Shown here: positions 24,698 to 33,250 of the stretch, piece by piece
Layout of the letters: every line of letters begins with the position of its first letter
How positions within the stretch are numbered: the first letter of the stretch is position 1
Assembly: GCF_011516735.1 (NCBI RefSeq)
Contig: NZ_WOSX01000023.1
Location: 1 to 52,011 of the forward strand
Source: Acetobacter fallax
GTDB lineage: Bacteria > Pseudomonadota > Alphaproteobacteria > Acetobacterales > Acetobacteraceae
Length of the DNA stretch: 52,011 bases
Direction: 5' to 3'
Notes under the pieces: generated by a model
Databases searched by the model: none
The model's input: the letters and a program-made list of their open reading frames with translations, nothing else
Told to the model about the DNA's origin: nothing
Position numbers and translations under genes: made by a program

Positions 24698-24946
24698 CTA
24701 CCAGCCGCCAGTGCCCGCGCCACCTTTCCCCGATCCAGTATCGTCCGGGTCAGAAACAATCCGCGACTGGCCATCCTTTACGCCACGCAGATACGTGTCG
24801 TCCTCATTCAGAGCCTCACCAAGAAAAAGCAGCATCACCGTGATAACCCCCGCGATGGCCGTACCAACCGGATGGCGATGCCAGAACATGCCTTCGACGA
24901 ACAGAAAAGCTGCCGGGCCCGGAGTCCGGATGTCTCTCAGCCGCAT
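24698..24946 (-). CDS. Small membrane protein, hypothetical
   Basis: 82 residues from the ATG at 24946, preceded by a GGAG; a GTG at 25009 would add 21 residues. One hydrophobic segment ('VGTAIAGVITVMLLFLGEAL') lies mid-chain, then an acidic stretch and a Gly-rich end ('GSGKGGAGTGGW'). No family recognised. It lies just upstream of the Rrf2 operon, same strand, about 125 bases away, with no gene on the opposite strand. Confidence 0.4.
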   Translation of the reverse strand: MRLRDIRTPGPAAFLFVEGMFWHRHPVGTAIAGVITVMLLFLGEALNEDDTYLRGVKDGQSRIVSDPDDTGSGKGGAGTGGW

Positions 24947-25401
24947 CAGTCGATAACTCCGTGATTGCCGCAGCGTGTCAGATGATGCGAAGGCCAGTTC
25001 TGTTTCCACACCGACCCGTCATACGACGCCCATGCAATCCGAAGCTATAGCGGCACGCCCGACGGCAGACTACCGAAAGAAAAAACGCCGCACACGCCAA
25101 AACCAGGGCTCTGCCAGCGTCCTGTGCTGATCTGTGATTTTATAAAGGATCAACAGAATCCAGGCTCTGCCCGGACCCGAAAGGGGTCGCGAACCCCTTT
25201 ACCCCGATCTGCTGATCAGCAAGCAGGTTTCCAAAGGTCTGTGACCTTTACACCCACGCCCCCTGAAACAGAAAATTTCAGAACCGATGACATTCCATCG
25301 TTTCGATATCTTACGCCCGGCGCCGATCGTAACGTAACGACAACAGCGAGGCCAGCCCATCCGCCAGCCCCGCTCCCACTCACACACAACGGATTACGAT
25401 C
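24947..25401. other. Intergenic region with repeat copy C
   Basis: 455 bases without a gene apart from a possible N-terminal extension of the small membrane protein. It contains repeat copy C (25109-25250) and the leader of the DoxX gene. Confidence 0.55.
25109..25250 (-). repeat. Copy C of the MITE-like repeat (one end lost)
   Basis: Reverse orientation relative to copies A, B, E and F. The left end, CTCTGCCAGCGTCCTGTG followed by CTGATC, is a diverged terminal repeat. Next come 'GGCTCTGCCCGGACCCG', an AAGGGGT/ACCCCTT hairpin, 'CCCCGATCTGCTGATCAGC' and the AAAGGTC/GACCTTT hairpin. The far terminal repeat is not found. Confidence 0.75.
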
Positions 25402-25833
25402 ATGAACACCACGCTCTTCAGCCGCGATACCGCCCTGCTCGTCTCCCGCCTCGCCCTCTCCTCCCTTTTCCTCGTCATGGGCTGGGGCAAACTCTCAGAC
25501 TACGCCGGCGCCGTCGCCTACATGACCCAGACCGGCTCCCCCTTTCCGGCCCTCTCCGCACTCCTCGCCATCCTCGTCGAACTCGGAACCGGGATCGCCC
25601 TCATCCTCGGCCTGCTGACAACGCCCGTCGCCCTCATGCTCGCCGCCTACACCGTCGCCACAGCCTTCATCGGCCATCATTTCTGGACCATGACCGGAAT
25701 GCTCCGTTACGACATGACCATCCACTTCTATAAAAACATCAGCATCGCCGGTGGCCTCATCGCCCTCGCCGTCGCAGGCCCCGGGCGTTTCGCCCTGAGC
25801 CGCATCAGAACCGCCAACACCGCCCCCGCATGA
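25402..25833 (+). CDS. DoxX family membrane protein
   Basis: 143 residues, four hydrophobic segments (about 10-30, 48-68, 70-90, 110-128), DoxX/YphA type. Recognisable pieces are 'RLALSSLFLVMGWGKL' at the start and 'HFYKNISIAGGLIALAVAGP' near the end. Family members are linked to redox balance and thiol stress in some bacteria, but the reaction is not settled. Stands alone, tail to tail with the acyltransferase gene, 21 bases apart. Confidence 0.88.
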   Translation: MNTTLFSRDTALLVSRLALSSLFLVMGWGKLSDYAGAVAYMTQTGSPFPALSALLAILVELGTGIALILGLLTTPVALMLAAYTVATAFIGHHFWTMTGMLRYDMTIHFYKNISIAGGLIALAVAGPGRFALSRIRTANTAPA

Positions 25834-25854
25834 ACAGGGCCACAGACGCGCCAG

Positions 25855-26838
25855 CTACGGCCCCACGCAGACCGTGCCCGCCTCCACAGCAGCCAGCGGA
25901 ACAACATCCTCCGGCTGCATCGACTTCGGCCACCGCCGATGCAGCCACAACCATGCCCCCGGACGCTCCCGCACCCAGCGCCCAAGCGTATCGTTGATGC
26001 CTACACAGATCGCCTTCACATCGGCATGGCGCTCCCCCGTAAGCGCCACGTCAAGCGGCGCCTCGCACACCAGTCGAAAACGCGCGGCACCCAGCCGCAC
26101 CACATAAACCGGCACGACCGGCAGGCCGAACCGCAACGCCATCTGGGCAACAGCCGGCGCCATCATCGCCTCCCGTCCCATGAACGGGACGGAAAGACCG
26201 TCATTCATCTTCTGATCGATAAGAAACCCCAGAGAGCCGCCGTCCCGGACATGAACAAGCGCCTGACGCGCGCCCCTGCCGCCCTTCGGAAACATTTTAC
26301 TCCCCGCGCCGAGAGCCCGCTGCCGCAGACCCTGAATCATCCTGTCGATAACCGGATTGGAACTCGCGCGATAAAAGCCGGACACCTCAAACCCAAGGCT
26401 GCCGGCAATCGGCAGAATCATCTCCCAGTTGCCGCAATGCCCGGAGAAAAACAGCGCCTGGCCGCCCCTCTTCCTGAGCGCCTCCAGATGCTCCCCGCCT
26501 TCAACCTCCCACCCCGGACCGGATTCTGTGCGGCCAAACCGGTGCAGATGCAGCAGCTCCGCAACATTTCTCCCCAGATTGTCCCAGACATCACCAATAA
26601 TACGCCGCCGTTGCAGACCATCCAGCTCCGGCATAATGCAGCGGAGATTGCGGTCCGCCACACGGGAAGCCGACAGCCTCATGCCAATCCGGCGCATCAG
26701 ATAGCCCCCCGCATCAGAGGCATGCCGGGGGGCGGGAAGCCTGAGCAGGACAACAGCCTGCCAGAGGGCATACGTCTGAGCAGCCAGAAAAAAGCGATGC
26801 AACACGGACAGGATGAAAGTCATAACCCTGCATGACAC
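25855..26838 (-). CDS. Lipid A biosynthesis acyltransferase-like protein (LpxL/HtrB family)
   Basis: 327 residues. An N-terminal hydrophobic anchor is followed by the acyltransferase core with H134-x4-E139 in 'FFSGHCGNWEM', the catalytic dyad of LpxL/LpxM/HtrB. 'GFYRASSNPVIDRMI' and 'LGFLIDQKMNDGLSVPFMGR' are the other conserved blocks. It should add a secondary acyl chain to lipid A or a related lipid at the inner membrane. The GTG at 26838 has AGG six bases upstream; the ATG at 26823 is the alternative. Divergent from secD. Confidence 0.88.
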   Translation of the reverse strand: MSCRVMTFILSVLHRFFLAAQTYALWQAVVLLRLPAPRHASDAGGYLMRRIGMRLSASRVADRNLRCIMPELDGLQRRRIIGDVWDNLGRNVAELLHLHRFGRTESGPGWEVEGGEHLEALRKRGGQALFFSGHCGNWEMILPIAGSLGFEVSGFYRASSNPVIDRMIQGLRQRALGAGSKMFPKGGRGARQALVHVRDGGSLGFLIDQKMNDGLSVPFMGREAMMAPAVAQMALRFGLPVVPVYVVRLGAARFRLVCEAPLDVALTGERHADVKAICVGINDTLGRWVRERPGAWLWLHRRWPKSMQPEDVVPLAAVEAGTVCVGP

Positions 26839-27071
26839 TGAACCTGGTCCGGCGGGAAAATGAAGTGTGACGAAACCCTCCGGTTAAGCCCGGTTTCGTA
26901 ACGCCGGTCACAATCCGGCGCTTCCCGCCCGTGCCGCGAAGCGGTTGCATTATAGCCCGATGCCCTGCATGGTCCCGCCGCCATAAACCAACCGGCAGAA
27001 GAGGCATCCGTGTTCGCCCACAAACAGCACATCAGCTTCTGTCCGCGCGACAGAAAACGGTCTTCCACTCA

Positions 27072-28631
27072 ATGATGTATTACAGCCGGATCAAACTGTT
27101 TTCCGTCATTTCAGTGTGCCTCATCGGACTGATGCTGTGCGTGCCCAATTTCGTTCGCAAACCGGTCGCCTCCATTCCCTGGCCGCAGATTCATCTCGGC
27201 CTCGATCTGCGGGGCGGCTCCTACCTGCTGATGCAGGTCGACCTGTCCTCGCTGACGCATGACCGGCTCCAGAGCCTCGCTGATTCGGTCCGCCAGTCAC
27301 TGCTGACAGCCGGGCTCGGTTACAGAAATATTGCCCTCGATACGAAACAGGGCACTTTTTCCTTCCAGCCCCGTGACCCGTCCGAAAAAGACCGCGACTT
27401 CAGAACCGTCAACGACATGCCCCGCGCCGTCGCCGACGAATTCACCGTCACGACCCGGCCAGACGGCGCCATCCTGCTGACCCTCTCGCCGGACGCCATG
27501 AAAACCCGCGCCCGCGACGCCGTCACCCAGGCCATCGAAATCGTCCGCCGCCGTATCGACGCCACCGGCGCCGTTGACCCGGAAATCACCCGTCAGGGCG
27601 AAGACCGGATCATCGTCGAACTTCCCGGCATCAGCGACCCGCAGCACATCAAGGCCCTGCTCGGCACCACAGCCCGCATGACCTTCCGCCTCGTCGATGA
27701 AACACCAGCCGGCAGCGCCGTCGCCCCTCCCGGCGATACACTGCTTCCGCTGACCGAATCTCCCGGCCAGACCCTGGCCGTCCGCGATCATATCGATGTC
27801 GATGGCGCGGATCTCGTCAACGCCGGTGCCACAACGGACGATCAGAGCGGCGGCTGGGCCGTCAGCTTCACGCTCAACTCCGTCGGAACCCGCGCCTTCG
27901 CCGGCGTCACCCAGGCCAATGTCGGACGCCGCTTCGCCATCGTCCTCGATAATAAGGTCATCGAAGCCCCGGTCATCCGTTCCGCCATCACCGGCGGCAA
28001 TGGCATCATCACCGGCAATTTCGACGCTCGCAAAGCCACCGATCTCGGCCTCCTGCTCCGCGCCGGCGCCCTGCCCGTGCCGCTCACGGTCATTGAGGAA
28101 CGCTCCATCGGCCCATCACTCGGCGCCGATTCAATCCGCGCCGGCGCCCTCAGCCTGATGGTCGGCTTCCTCCTCGTCATCGTCTTCATGGCGCTGTTCT
28201 ACGGACGCTTCGGCTGGTACGCGAACATCGCCCTGTTCGCGAACGTCACCCTGATGCTCGCCATCCTCTCCCTCTTCGGCGCCACGCTGACCCTGCCCGG
28301 AATGGCCGGCATGCTGCTCACCCTCGGCATGGCCGTGGACGCGAACATCCTCATCGTCGAACGTATCCGCGAGGAACTGGGCCGGGGCCGCACCGCACTG
28401 GCCGCCATGCAGGCCGGCTTCGAACGCGCCACCGGCACCATCCTGGACAGCAACGCAACAGCCTTCCTCGCCCACGTCATGCTGTTCGTCTTCGGCACAG
28501 GCCCCGTGCGCGGCTTCGCGCTGACGATCACCATCGGCATCGCGACAACCCTGTTCACGACCCTCCTGCTCTCCCGTCTCCTGATGGTGCGCTGGTACGC
28601 CCTCACCCGCCCTTCCTCCCTTCCCGTCTAG
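27072..28631 (+). CDS. secD: Protein translocase subunit SecD
   Basis: 519 residues from the ATG at 27072; the frame is open further upstream, but that part does not look like SecD. An N-terminal membrane helix (about 7-25) is followed by 'IHLGLDLRGGSYLLMQVD', the hallmark of SecD, then the large periplasmic P1 region and five C-terminal membrane helices starting at 'GPSLGADSIRAG' and including 'LGMAVDANILIVERIREEL'. With SecF it uses the proton gradient to help proteins leave the Sec channel. secF follows after 11 bases. yajC is not adjacent. Confidence 0.96.
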   Translation: MMYYSRIKLFSVISVCLIGLMLCVPNFVRKPVASIPWPQIHLGLDLRGGSYLLMQVDLSSLTHDRLQSLADSVRQSLLTAGLGYRNIALDTKQGTFSFQPRDPSEKDRDFRTVNDMPRAVADEFTVTTRPDGAILLTLSPDAMKTRARDAVTQAIEIVRRRIDATGAVDPEITRQGEDRIIVELPGISDPQHIKALLGTTARMTFRLVDETPAGSAVAPPGDTLLPLTESPGQTLAVRDHIDVDGADLVNAGATTDDQSGGWAVSFTLNSVGTRAFAGVTQANVGRRFAIVLDNKVIEAPVIRSAITGGNGIITGNFDARKATDLGLLLRAGALPVPLTVIEERSIGPSLGADSIRAGALSLMVGFLLVIVFMALFYGRFGWYANIALFANVTLMLAILSLFGATLTLPGMAGMLLTLGMAVDANILIVERIREELGRGRTALAAMQAGFERATGTILDSNATAFLAHVMLFVFGTGPVRGFALTITIGIATTLFTTLLLSRLLMVRWYALTRPSSLPV

Positions 28632-28642
28632 GCCGAAGCGTT

Positions 28643-29575
28643 ATGTTTGGACGTCCCCTGCTGCGCTTCGTCCGCAGCGAAACACACATCAACTTCATGC
28701 GCGGCCGCTTCCTCGGGCTCATCACCTCGGCAGTCCTGTCGATCGCGTCCCTGATCCTGTTCTTCCACCCCGGTCTCACCCTTGGCCTGGACTTCAAAGG
28801 CGGCATCGTCGTCGAAGCCCGGACCGCAGGCCCCGCCGATTTCGGTAAAATCCGCAGCGCCCTGGCCGCGCACCATATCGAAGCCGCAGGCGTCCAGTCC
28901 TTCGGTGGCGATAACGATGTCCTCATCCGCCTCGGCGCCGACGAAAACACCAACACCAACGCCGTCATCGACCAGGTCCGGCAAGCCATCACCGAAGCGC
29001 AGCCCGGTGCCACAGTCCTGCGGGCCGACGCCGTCGGCGCCTCCGTGTCCGCGGAACTGCTCCGCAACGGCCTGCTCGCCCTCGGCCTCAGCCTGGTGAT
29101 GATCCTCGCCTATATCTGGTTCCGGTTTGAATGGGAGTTCGCTCTCAGCGCCGTCGTCACCCTGGTGCTCGATCTGACCAAAACCATCGGCTTCCTGGTG
29201 CTCACCCATTTCGAGTTCGACCTCGTCATGGTCGCCGCGATCCTGACCATCCTCGGCTACTCCACAAACGATAAAGTCGTGGTCTACGACCGCGTCCGCG
29301 AAAACCTGCGTCGTTACCGCACCATGCCGCTGCGCGAACTGATCGACCTCTCCATCAACGAAACCCTGAACCGCACGCTCGGCACCTCGACCACCGTGTT
29401 CCTCGCAGCCCTGCCGCTCGCCATCTTCGGCGGCGCCAGCCTGTCCGGCTTCGCCTGGGTCATGCTGTTCGGAATCGTCGTGGGCACCTCGTCCTCCATC
29501 TTCATCGCCGCCCCGCTGCTCCTGCTGCTCGGCGAAAAAAGACTGCGAAAAGACACAAAACCCGTCGCCGGATAA
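28643..29575 (+). CDS. secF: Protein translocase subunit SecF
   Basis: 310 residues. The N-terminal helix is followed by 'LTLGLDFKGGIVVEAR', then 'VLRADAVGASVSAELLRNGL' and 'GYSTNDKVVVYDRVRENLRR', all standard SecF. Six membrane helices in total. Co-transcribed with secD. Confidence 0.96.
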   Translation: MFGRPLLRFVRSETHINFMRGRFLGLITSAVLSIASLILFFHPGLTLGLDFKGGIVVEARTAGPADFGKIRSALAAHHIEAAGVQSFGGDNDVLIRLGADENTNTNAVIDQVRQAITEAQPGATVLRADAVGASVSAELLRNGLLALGLSLVMILAYIWFRFEWEFALSAVVTLVLDLTKTIGFLVLTHFEFDLVMVAAILTILGYSTNDKVVVYDRVRENLRRYRTMPLRELIDLSINETLNRTLGTSTTVFLAALPLAIFGGASLSGFAWVMLFGIVVGTSSSIFIAAPLLLLLGEKRLRKDTKPVAG

Positions 29576-29809
29576 TCAGCCGGCCCACGCCATCAGACTC
29601 AACGCCGGACACAGGTTCCGGCTCTGAAGCCCGCCAGTCCGAGACCGTATTCTGCCCTCCTGATACATGATATTTTACAAGAGATTACTTGCCCGTCCCC
29701 GCCTGAGCTTCCAGAACGTAACCCCACAGACACAATGACCGTTTCCGGCAGAATCGGGCATCAGCTCCGTCGCCTGCCAACGTGCCTTCAGAATGTATGC
29801 GGGAGTCCA

Positions 29810-30586
29810 ATGCAAACGGCTGATAAAACAGATCGCCCTTTCTTTATCATCGTGGGCAATCAGAGGTCAGGAACAAACTACATCCGTGACATCTTCATGC
29901 GGCAGACGGATATCTATCCTTATGGCGAGGTCTTTTTCCCGGACGTCCACATAACCCATAATTTCGACGGCCATTTTTTCCAGTTTTATCGGGACAAGAT
30001 AGCGGAAGATAAATACAATATCTTTTTCAATAACGGCGTTATTTTCGACGCTCTTTTTTCATCCTATATCGACGAAATCGTACAGTATTCACCCAGAAAA
30101 ATCAGTTGTTTCGATGTCAAAAGTGACTGTTTCCTGACAGTCCCGAGACTCTACGAATGTATCGAGCTGATGAATATCCGCGTCCTGCATCTGCATCGAC
30201 GTGACCGCCTCGGCCGCGCCCTGTCCCAGGCCGTCCTCGACAGGTGCTTCAATGTGGACGAACAGTTCAACCCGACACGCAGCAACACCGCGCCATCCGT
30301 CGAGCTGGACCCCGCCCTGATCGCCAGGATGCTGTCTGCCGCGGATGGTTTCGACACCTTCATCACGAAGCGTTATCCCGCCCATCAGCGACTGTCCGTG
30401 TGCTACGAAGATCTGCTCGAATCCCCGTCTCACTGGGAAAAAATCCGGAACTTCACCGGTTTCACAGGCGACATACGGCCACAGGCCGCATTCACGAAGC
30501 GTCAGGGACTGGGCACGAAATCGCGCGTCTCAAATTACGACGAGATCGTCAGATTTCTGACCGACAACAATCTGTTAGCCCCCTGA
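29810..30586 (+). CDS. Sulfotransferase family protein
   Basis: 258 residues from the ATG at 29810, chosen because GGGAG lies five bases before it; the frame opens 25 codons earlier. The PAPS 5'-phosphosulfate loop is 'IVGNQRSGTNY' (14-24). The 3'-phosphate site is 'VLHLHRRDRLGRALSQ' (125-140), with Arg131 and Ser139. The middle part is aromatic- and Asn-rich and more AT-rich than the neighbours. The acceptor is unknown: it could be an extracellular polysaccharide, a lipid, or a glycan made by the other surface enzymes here. No sulfate-activation gene is nearby. Possibly acquired. Confidence 0.82.
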   Translation: MQTADKTDRPFFIIVGNQRSGTNYIRDIFMRQTDIYPYGEVFFPDVHITHNFDGHFFQFYRDKIAEDKYNIFFNNGVIFDALFSSYIDEIVQYSPRKISCFDVKSDCFLTVPRLYECIELMNIRVLHLHRRDRLGRALSQAVLDRCFNVDEQFNPTRSNTAPSVELDPALIARMLSAADGFDTFITKRYPAHQRLSVCYEDLLESPSHWEKIRNFTGFTGDIRPQAAFTKRQGLGTKSRVSNYDEIVRFLTDNNLLAP

Positions 30587-32176
30587 CAGAAACGCCCTGA
30601 CAAACTCCGCCAGCTCGTCAGCCTCCCCCGCCGGCTTATCCGTCCTGATCCGCGACACCCTGGGAAACCGCAGCGCCACACCGCTCTTATGCCGCTTCGA
30701 ATACTGAGCAGCATCAAAAGCAATCTCCAGAACAAGCCCCTGCTCCACCTCCCGAACCGGACCAAATCGCCCCGTCGTGTGCGTGCGCACCCAGCGATCA
30801 AGAAACGTCAGCTCCTCATCCGTAAATCCGGAATACGCCTTCCCGATCGGCACCAGCTCACGCCCGTCCACGCCATCACGCCACAGTCCGAACGTATAAT
30901 CCGAATAAAAGCTGCTCCGCTTCCCATGTCCGCGCTGCGCATACATCAGCACAGCATCCACCGTCAGCGGCTCACGCTTCCACTTCCACCACGGCCCGCG
31001 CGGACGCCCCGGAACGTAGAGACTGTCCGCCCGTTTCAGCATCAGTCCCTCGATGCCTTCCGACCGCGCCGCCTCGCGTAGCGCCGCAAGTTCGCTGAAA
31101 TTCTCAAAAGGGATCAGTTCCGAAAGAGTCATGCGCGGCGGCGTCAGCCGTGCAAACCACCCCTCAAGCCGCTTCCTCCGGACATCGAAAGGCAATCCCC
31201 GCAGATCCTCGCCATCCTCGAACAGAATGTCATAAAGCCTTACCCCGGCCGGCAAATCCCGCAACATCGCCTTCCCCGGCGATTTCCGGTTCAGACGCTG
31301 CTGCAAATCCGCAAAAGACGCAGGCTCATCACCCTGCATCACCAGCAGTTCGCCATCCAGAACCACATGGCTTCCCAGATCGCCCAGACTCTCCAGCACA
31401 TCCGGAAACGCCTGACCGATATCCTCCGCCGTGCGCGTATAGACCCGCTCTCCCCCCGGCGTTCTGACAAGCTGAACCCGGATACCGTCCCACTTCCACT
31501 CCGCCCGCCAGTCCGTCGGATCAAACTCCGCCAGATCGACACCCTCCAGAGACTGCGCCAGCATCGGCGGCCTGAACACCGGCGCCTCTCCCGACTCAGG
31601 CCGCGCCGCCCGACCGCTGAGCCACGCAAACAGCGGACCATAAGGCGCCTCAAGCCCGTGCCAGACTTCCTCAATCTCATCCGGCGTTATCCCGCCCAGC
31701 TCCGCCAGAGCCGTCTTCGCCAGCCGCGCCGACGCCCCAACCCGCAAAGACCCCGTCATCAGCTTCAGAATGGCGTAACGCGATGAACTGTCCGAAACAT
31801 CAAGCCACCCCGCCACCAGTCCGGGCAGATCCGCTTTCGGCGTCGCCTCCAGAGCCGCTACAACCTCCGCCAGCCCCGGCGTCACACTGTTCGGCCTCAC
31901 CACCCCGTCACGCCAGATCAGCGCCACCGTCTCCGCCAGATCCCCGACATAATCATAAGACAGCGCAAACAGCTCCGGATCGGTCCGCTCCATCGCCAGC
32001 GCTCTCAGCATGGCAGGCTTCGCGGCTGAAAAAGATAACGCCCCCGCCATCGCCGCCAGCGCAAACCCACGGTCAGGATCAGGCGTCTCCGCAAAATAGT
32101 TTTTCAGCAAAGCAATTTTCGTATTGCGCGACGGCGTGAAGGCAAGCCGCTCCAGAAGCGCCGCAAAAGCAATCAC
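30575..32176 (-). CDS. ATP-dependent DNA ligase (repair-cluster type)
   Basis: 533 residues. Three parts: an N-terminal helical DNA-binding domain (about 1-200), an adenylyltransferase domain with the nucleotidyl lysine K228 in 'EWKWDGIRV' (motif I KxDG), 'VVLDGELLV' (motif III) and 'EGLMLKR' (motif IV), and an OB domain with 'PWWKWKR' (motif V). This is the ligase of the conserved repair cluster with Lhr-Core, a putative exonuclease and PdeM (TIGR04120 type). It seals nicks in double-stranded DNA. The GTG start overlaps the upstream exonuclease stop (GTGA), so the two are coupled. The stop lies 12 bases inside the end of the sulfotransferase gene on the other strand. Confidence 0.93.
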   Translation of the reverse strand: MIAFAALLERLAFTPSRNTKIALLKNYFAETPDPDRGFALAAMAGALSFSAAKPAMLRALAMERTDPELFALSYDYVGDLAETVALIWRDGVVRPNSVTPGLAEVVAALEATPKADLPGLVAGWLDVSDSSSRYAILKLMTGSLRVGASARLAKTALAELGGITPDEIEEVWHGLEAPYGPLFAWLSGRAARPESGEAPVFRPPMLAQSLEGVDLAEFDPTDWRAEWKWDGIRVQLVRTPGGERVYTRTAEDIGQAFPDVLESLGDLGSHVVLDGELLVMQGDEPASFADLQQRLNRKSPGKAMLRDLPAGVRLYDILFEDGEDLRGLPFDVRRKRLEGWFARLTPPRMTLSELIPFENFSELAALREAARSEGIEGLMLKRADSLYVPGRPRGPWWKWKREPLTVDAVLMYAQRGHGKRSSFYSDYTFGLWRDGVDGRELVPIGKAYSGFTDEELTFLDRWVRTHTTGRFGPVREVEQGLVLEIAFDAAQYSKRHKSGVALRFPRVSRIRTDKPAGEADELAEFVRAFLSGG

Positions 32177-33213
32177 GACTCAGCCTCGCTGCCTTCATCC
32201 TCCGCCTCATACCCAACCAGCCGAAGCGCTCGCCCCCTGATCCCGCGCAGCCCCAGCGCATGAATCAGAGCCTCCTCCCGCCCATGCGTCACCCAGACCT
32301 CAGGTGCCCCAACCTCCTCACAGGTCGCCAGTAACGCATCCCAGTCCGCATGATCGCTGATAACAAGTGGAAGCTCCACGCCCCGCGCCTTCGCCCGCTG
32401 CCTCACCTGCATCCATCCCGACGCCAGACACACCACCGGGTCCGACAGCCGCCGCGCCCAGCGATCCGCAATCGCCGAAGGCGGCGCCAGCACAATCCCG
32501 CCCCGCAACTCAGACTTTTCAGCCACAGTGGCCTGCCGCAATTCCCCAAGCGGAATCCCGAAACTCTCATACAGCGCACACATCGGGATCAGAGCACCAT
32601 GCAGCCAGACCGGCCCATCATACCCACTCTGCCGCAACAGCGCGATCAGACGCTGACACTTCCCCAGCGCATAACACCCGACAACATGCGTCCTGTCAGG
32701 AAACAATCTTACATCATGAAGCAGTTTCGCAATCTCATGCGCCGGATCAGGACGACGGAAAACCGGCAGAGCAAATGTCGCCTCCGTCACAAAAAGATTA
32801 CACGGCACAACCTCAAACGGCGCGCAGGTCGGATCAGGCGCCCGCTTGTAATCCCCGCTGACAACAGCCCGCTGTCCTGCATACTCCATGACAACCTGCG
32901 CGCTACCCGCAACATGCCCCGCAGGCGCCAGCCACACCGTGACACCCCCCAGAGTAACACGCTCGCCATAAGACAATGCCTGCTGCACGTCCCCCGCGCG
33001 CTCCTCCCCCATGCGCAGCCGCATGATCGCCAGAGTCTCCGGCGTCCCGATCACCCGCTTATGAAAAGGACGCGCATGATCCGAATGACCATGGCTGATC
33101 ACCGCACACGCCACGGGACGAAGCGGATCAATGTAAAAACCACCCGGAACGCAGAACAGCCCCTCCGGCTCAGGCACCAGCCACTCCAAATTCAACCCTC
33201 CCGCAACCAACAC
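32173..33213 (-). CDS. Ligase-associated MBL-fold exonuclease
   Basis: 346 residues of the metallo-beta-lactamase/beta-CASP-like fold (TIGR04122 type). The metal site is H41-x-H43-x-D45-H46 in 'ISHGHSDHARP'; 'PAGHVAGSAQ' and 'SGDYKR' follow as in SNM1/Pso2-like nucleases, and a late 'ISDHADWDALL' carries further ligands. It probably processes DNA ends in the same repair pathway as the ligase it is coupled to. The start is GTG at 33213. Divergent from the helicase with only 25-37 bases between starts. Confidence 0.9.
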   Translation of the reverse strand: MLVAGGLNLEWLVPEPEGLFCVPGGFYIDPLRPVACAVISHGHSDHARPFHKRVIGTPETLAIMRLRMGEERAGDVQQALSYGERVTLGGVTVWLAPAGHVAGSAQVVMEYAGQRAVVSGDYKRAPDPTCAPFEVVPCNLFVTEATFALPVFRRPDPAHEIAKLLHDVRLFPDRTHVVGCYALGKCQRLIALLRQSGYDGPVWLHGALIPMCALYESFGIPLGELRQATVAEKSELRGGIVLAPPSAIADRWARRLSDPVVCLASGWMQVRQRAKARGVELPLVISDHADWDALLATCEEVGAPEVWVTHGREEALIHALGLRGIRGRALRLVGYEAEDEGSEAES

Positions 33214-33250
33214 CCGAACCCGGCCCGATGTTCCGCGTTTGTTCAGTTAT
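33214..33250. promoter_or_regulatory. Very short divergent promoter of the repair cluster
   Basis: 37 bases (33214-33250) separate the exonuclease GTG from the helicase ATG at 33251; a TTG at 33239 is also possible for the helicase. Any promoters must reach into the coding ends. No LexA-type GTTCTC-N-GTTC box is seen; 'GTTTGTTCAG' is the only AT-richer motif. Confidence 0.4.
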
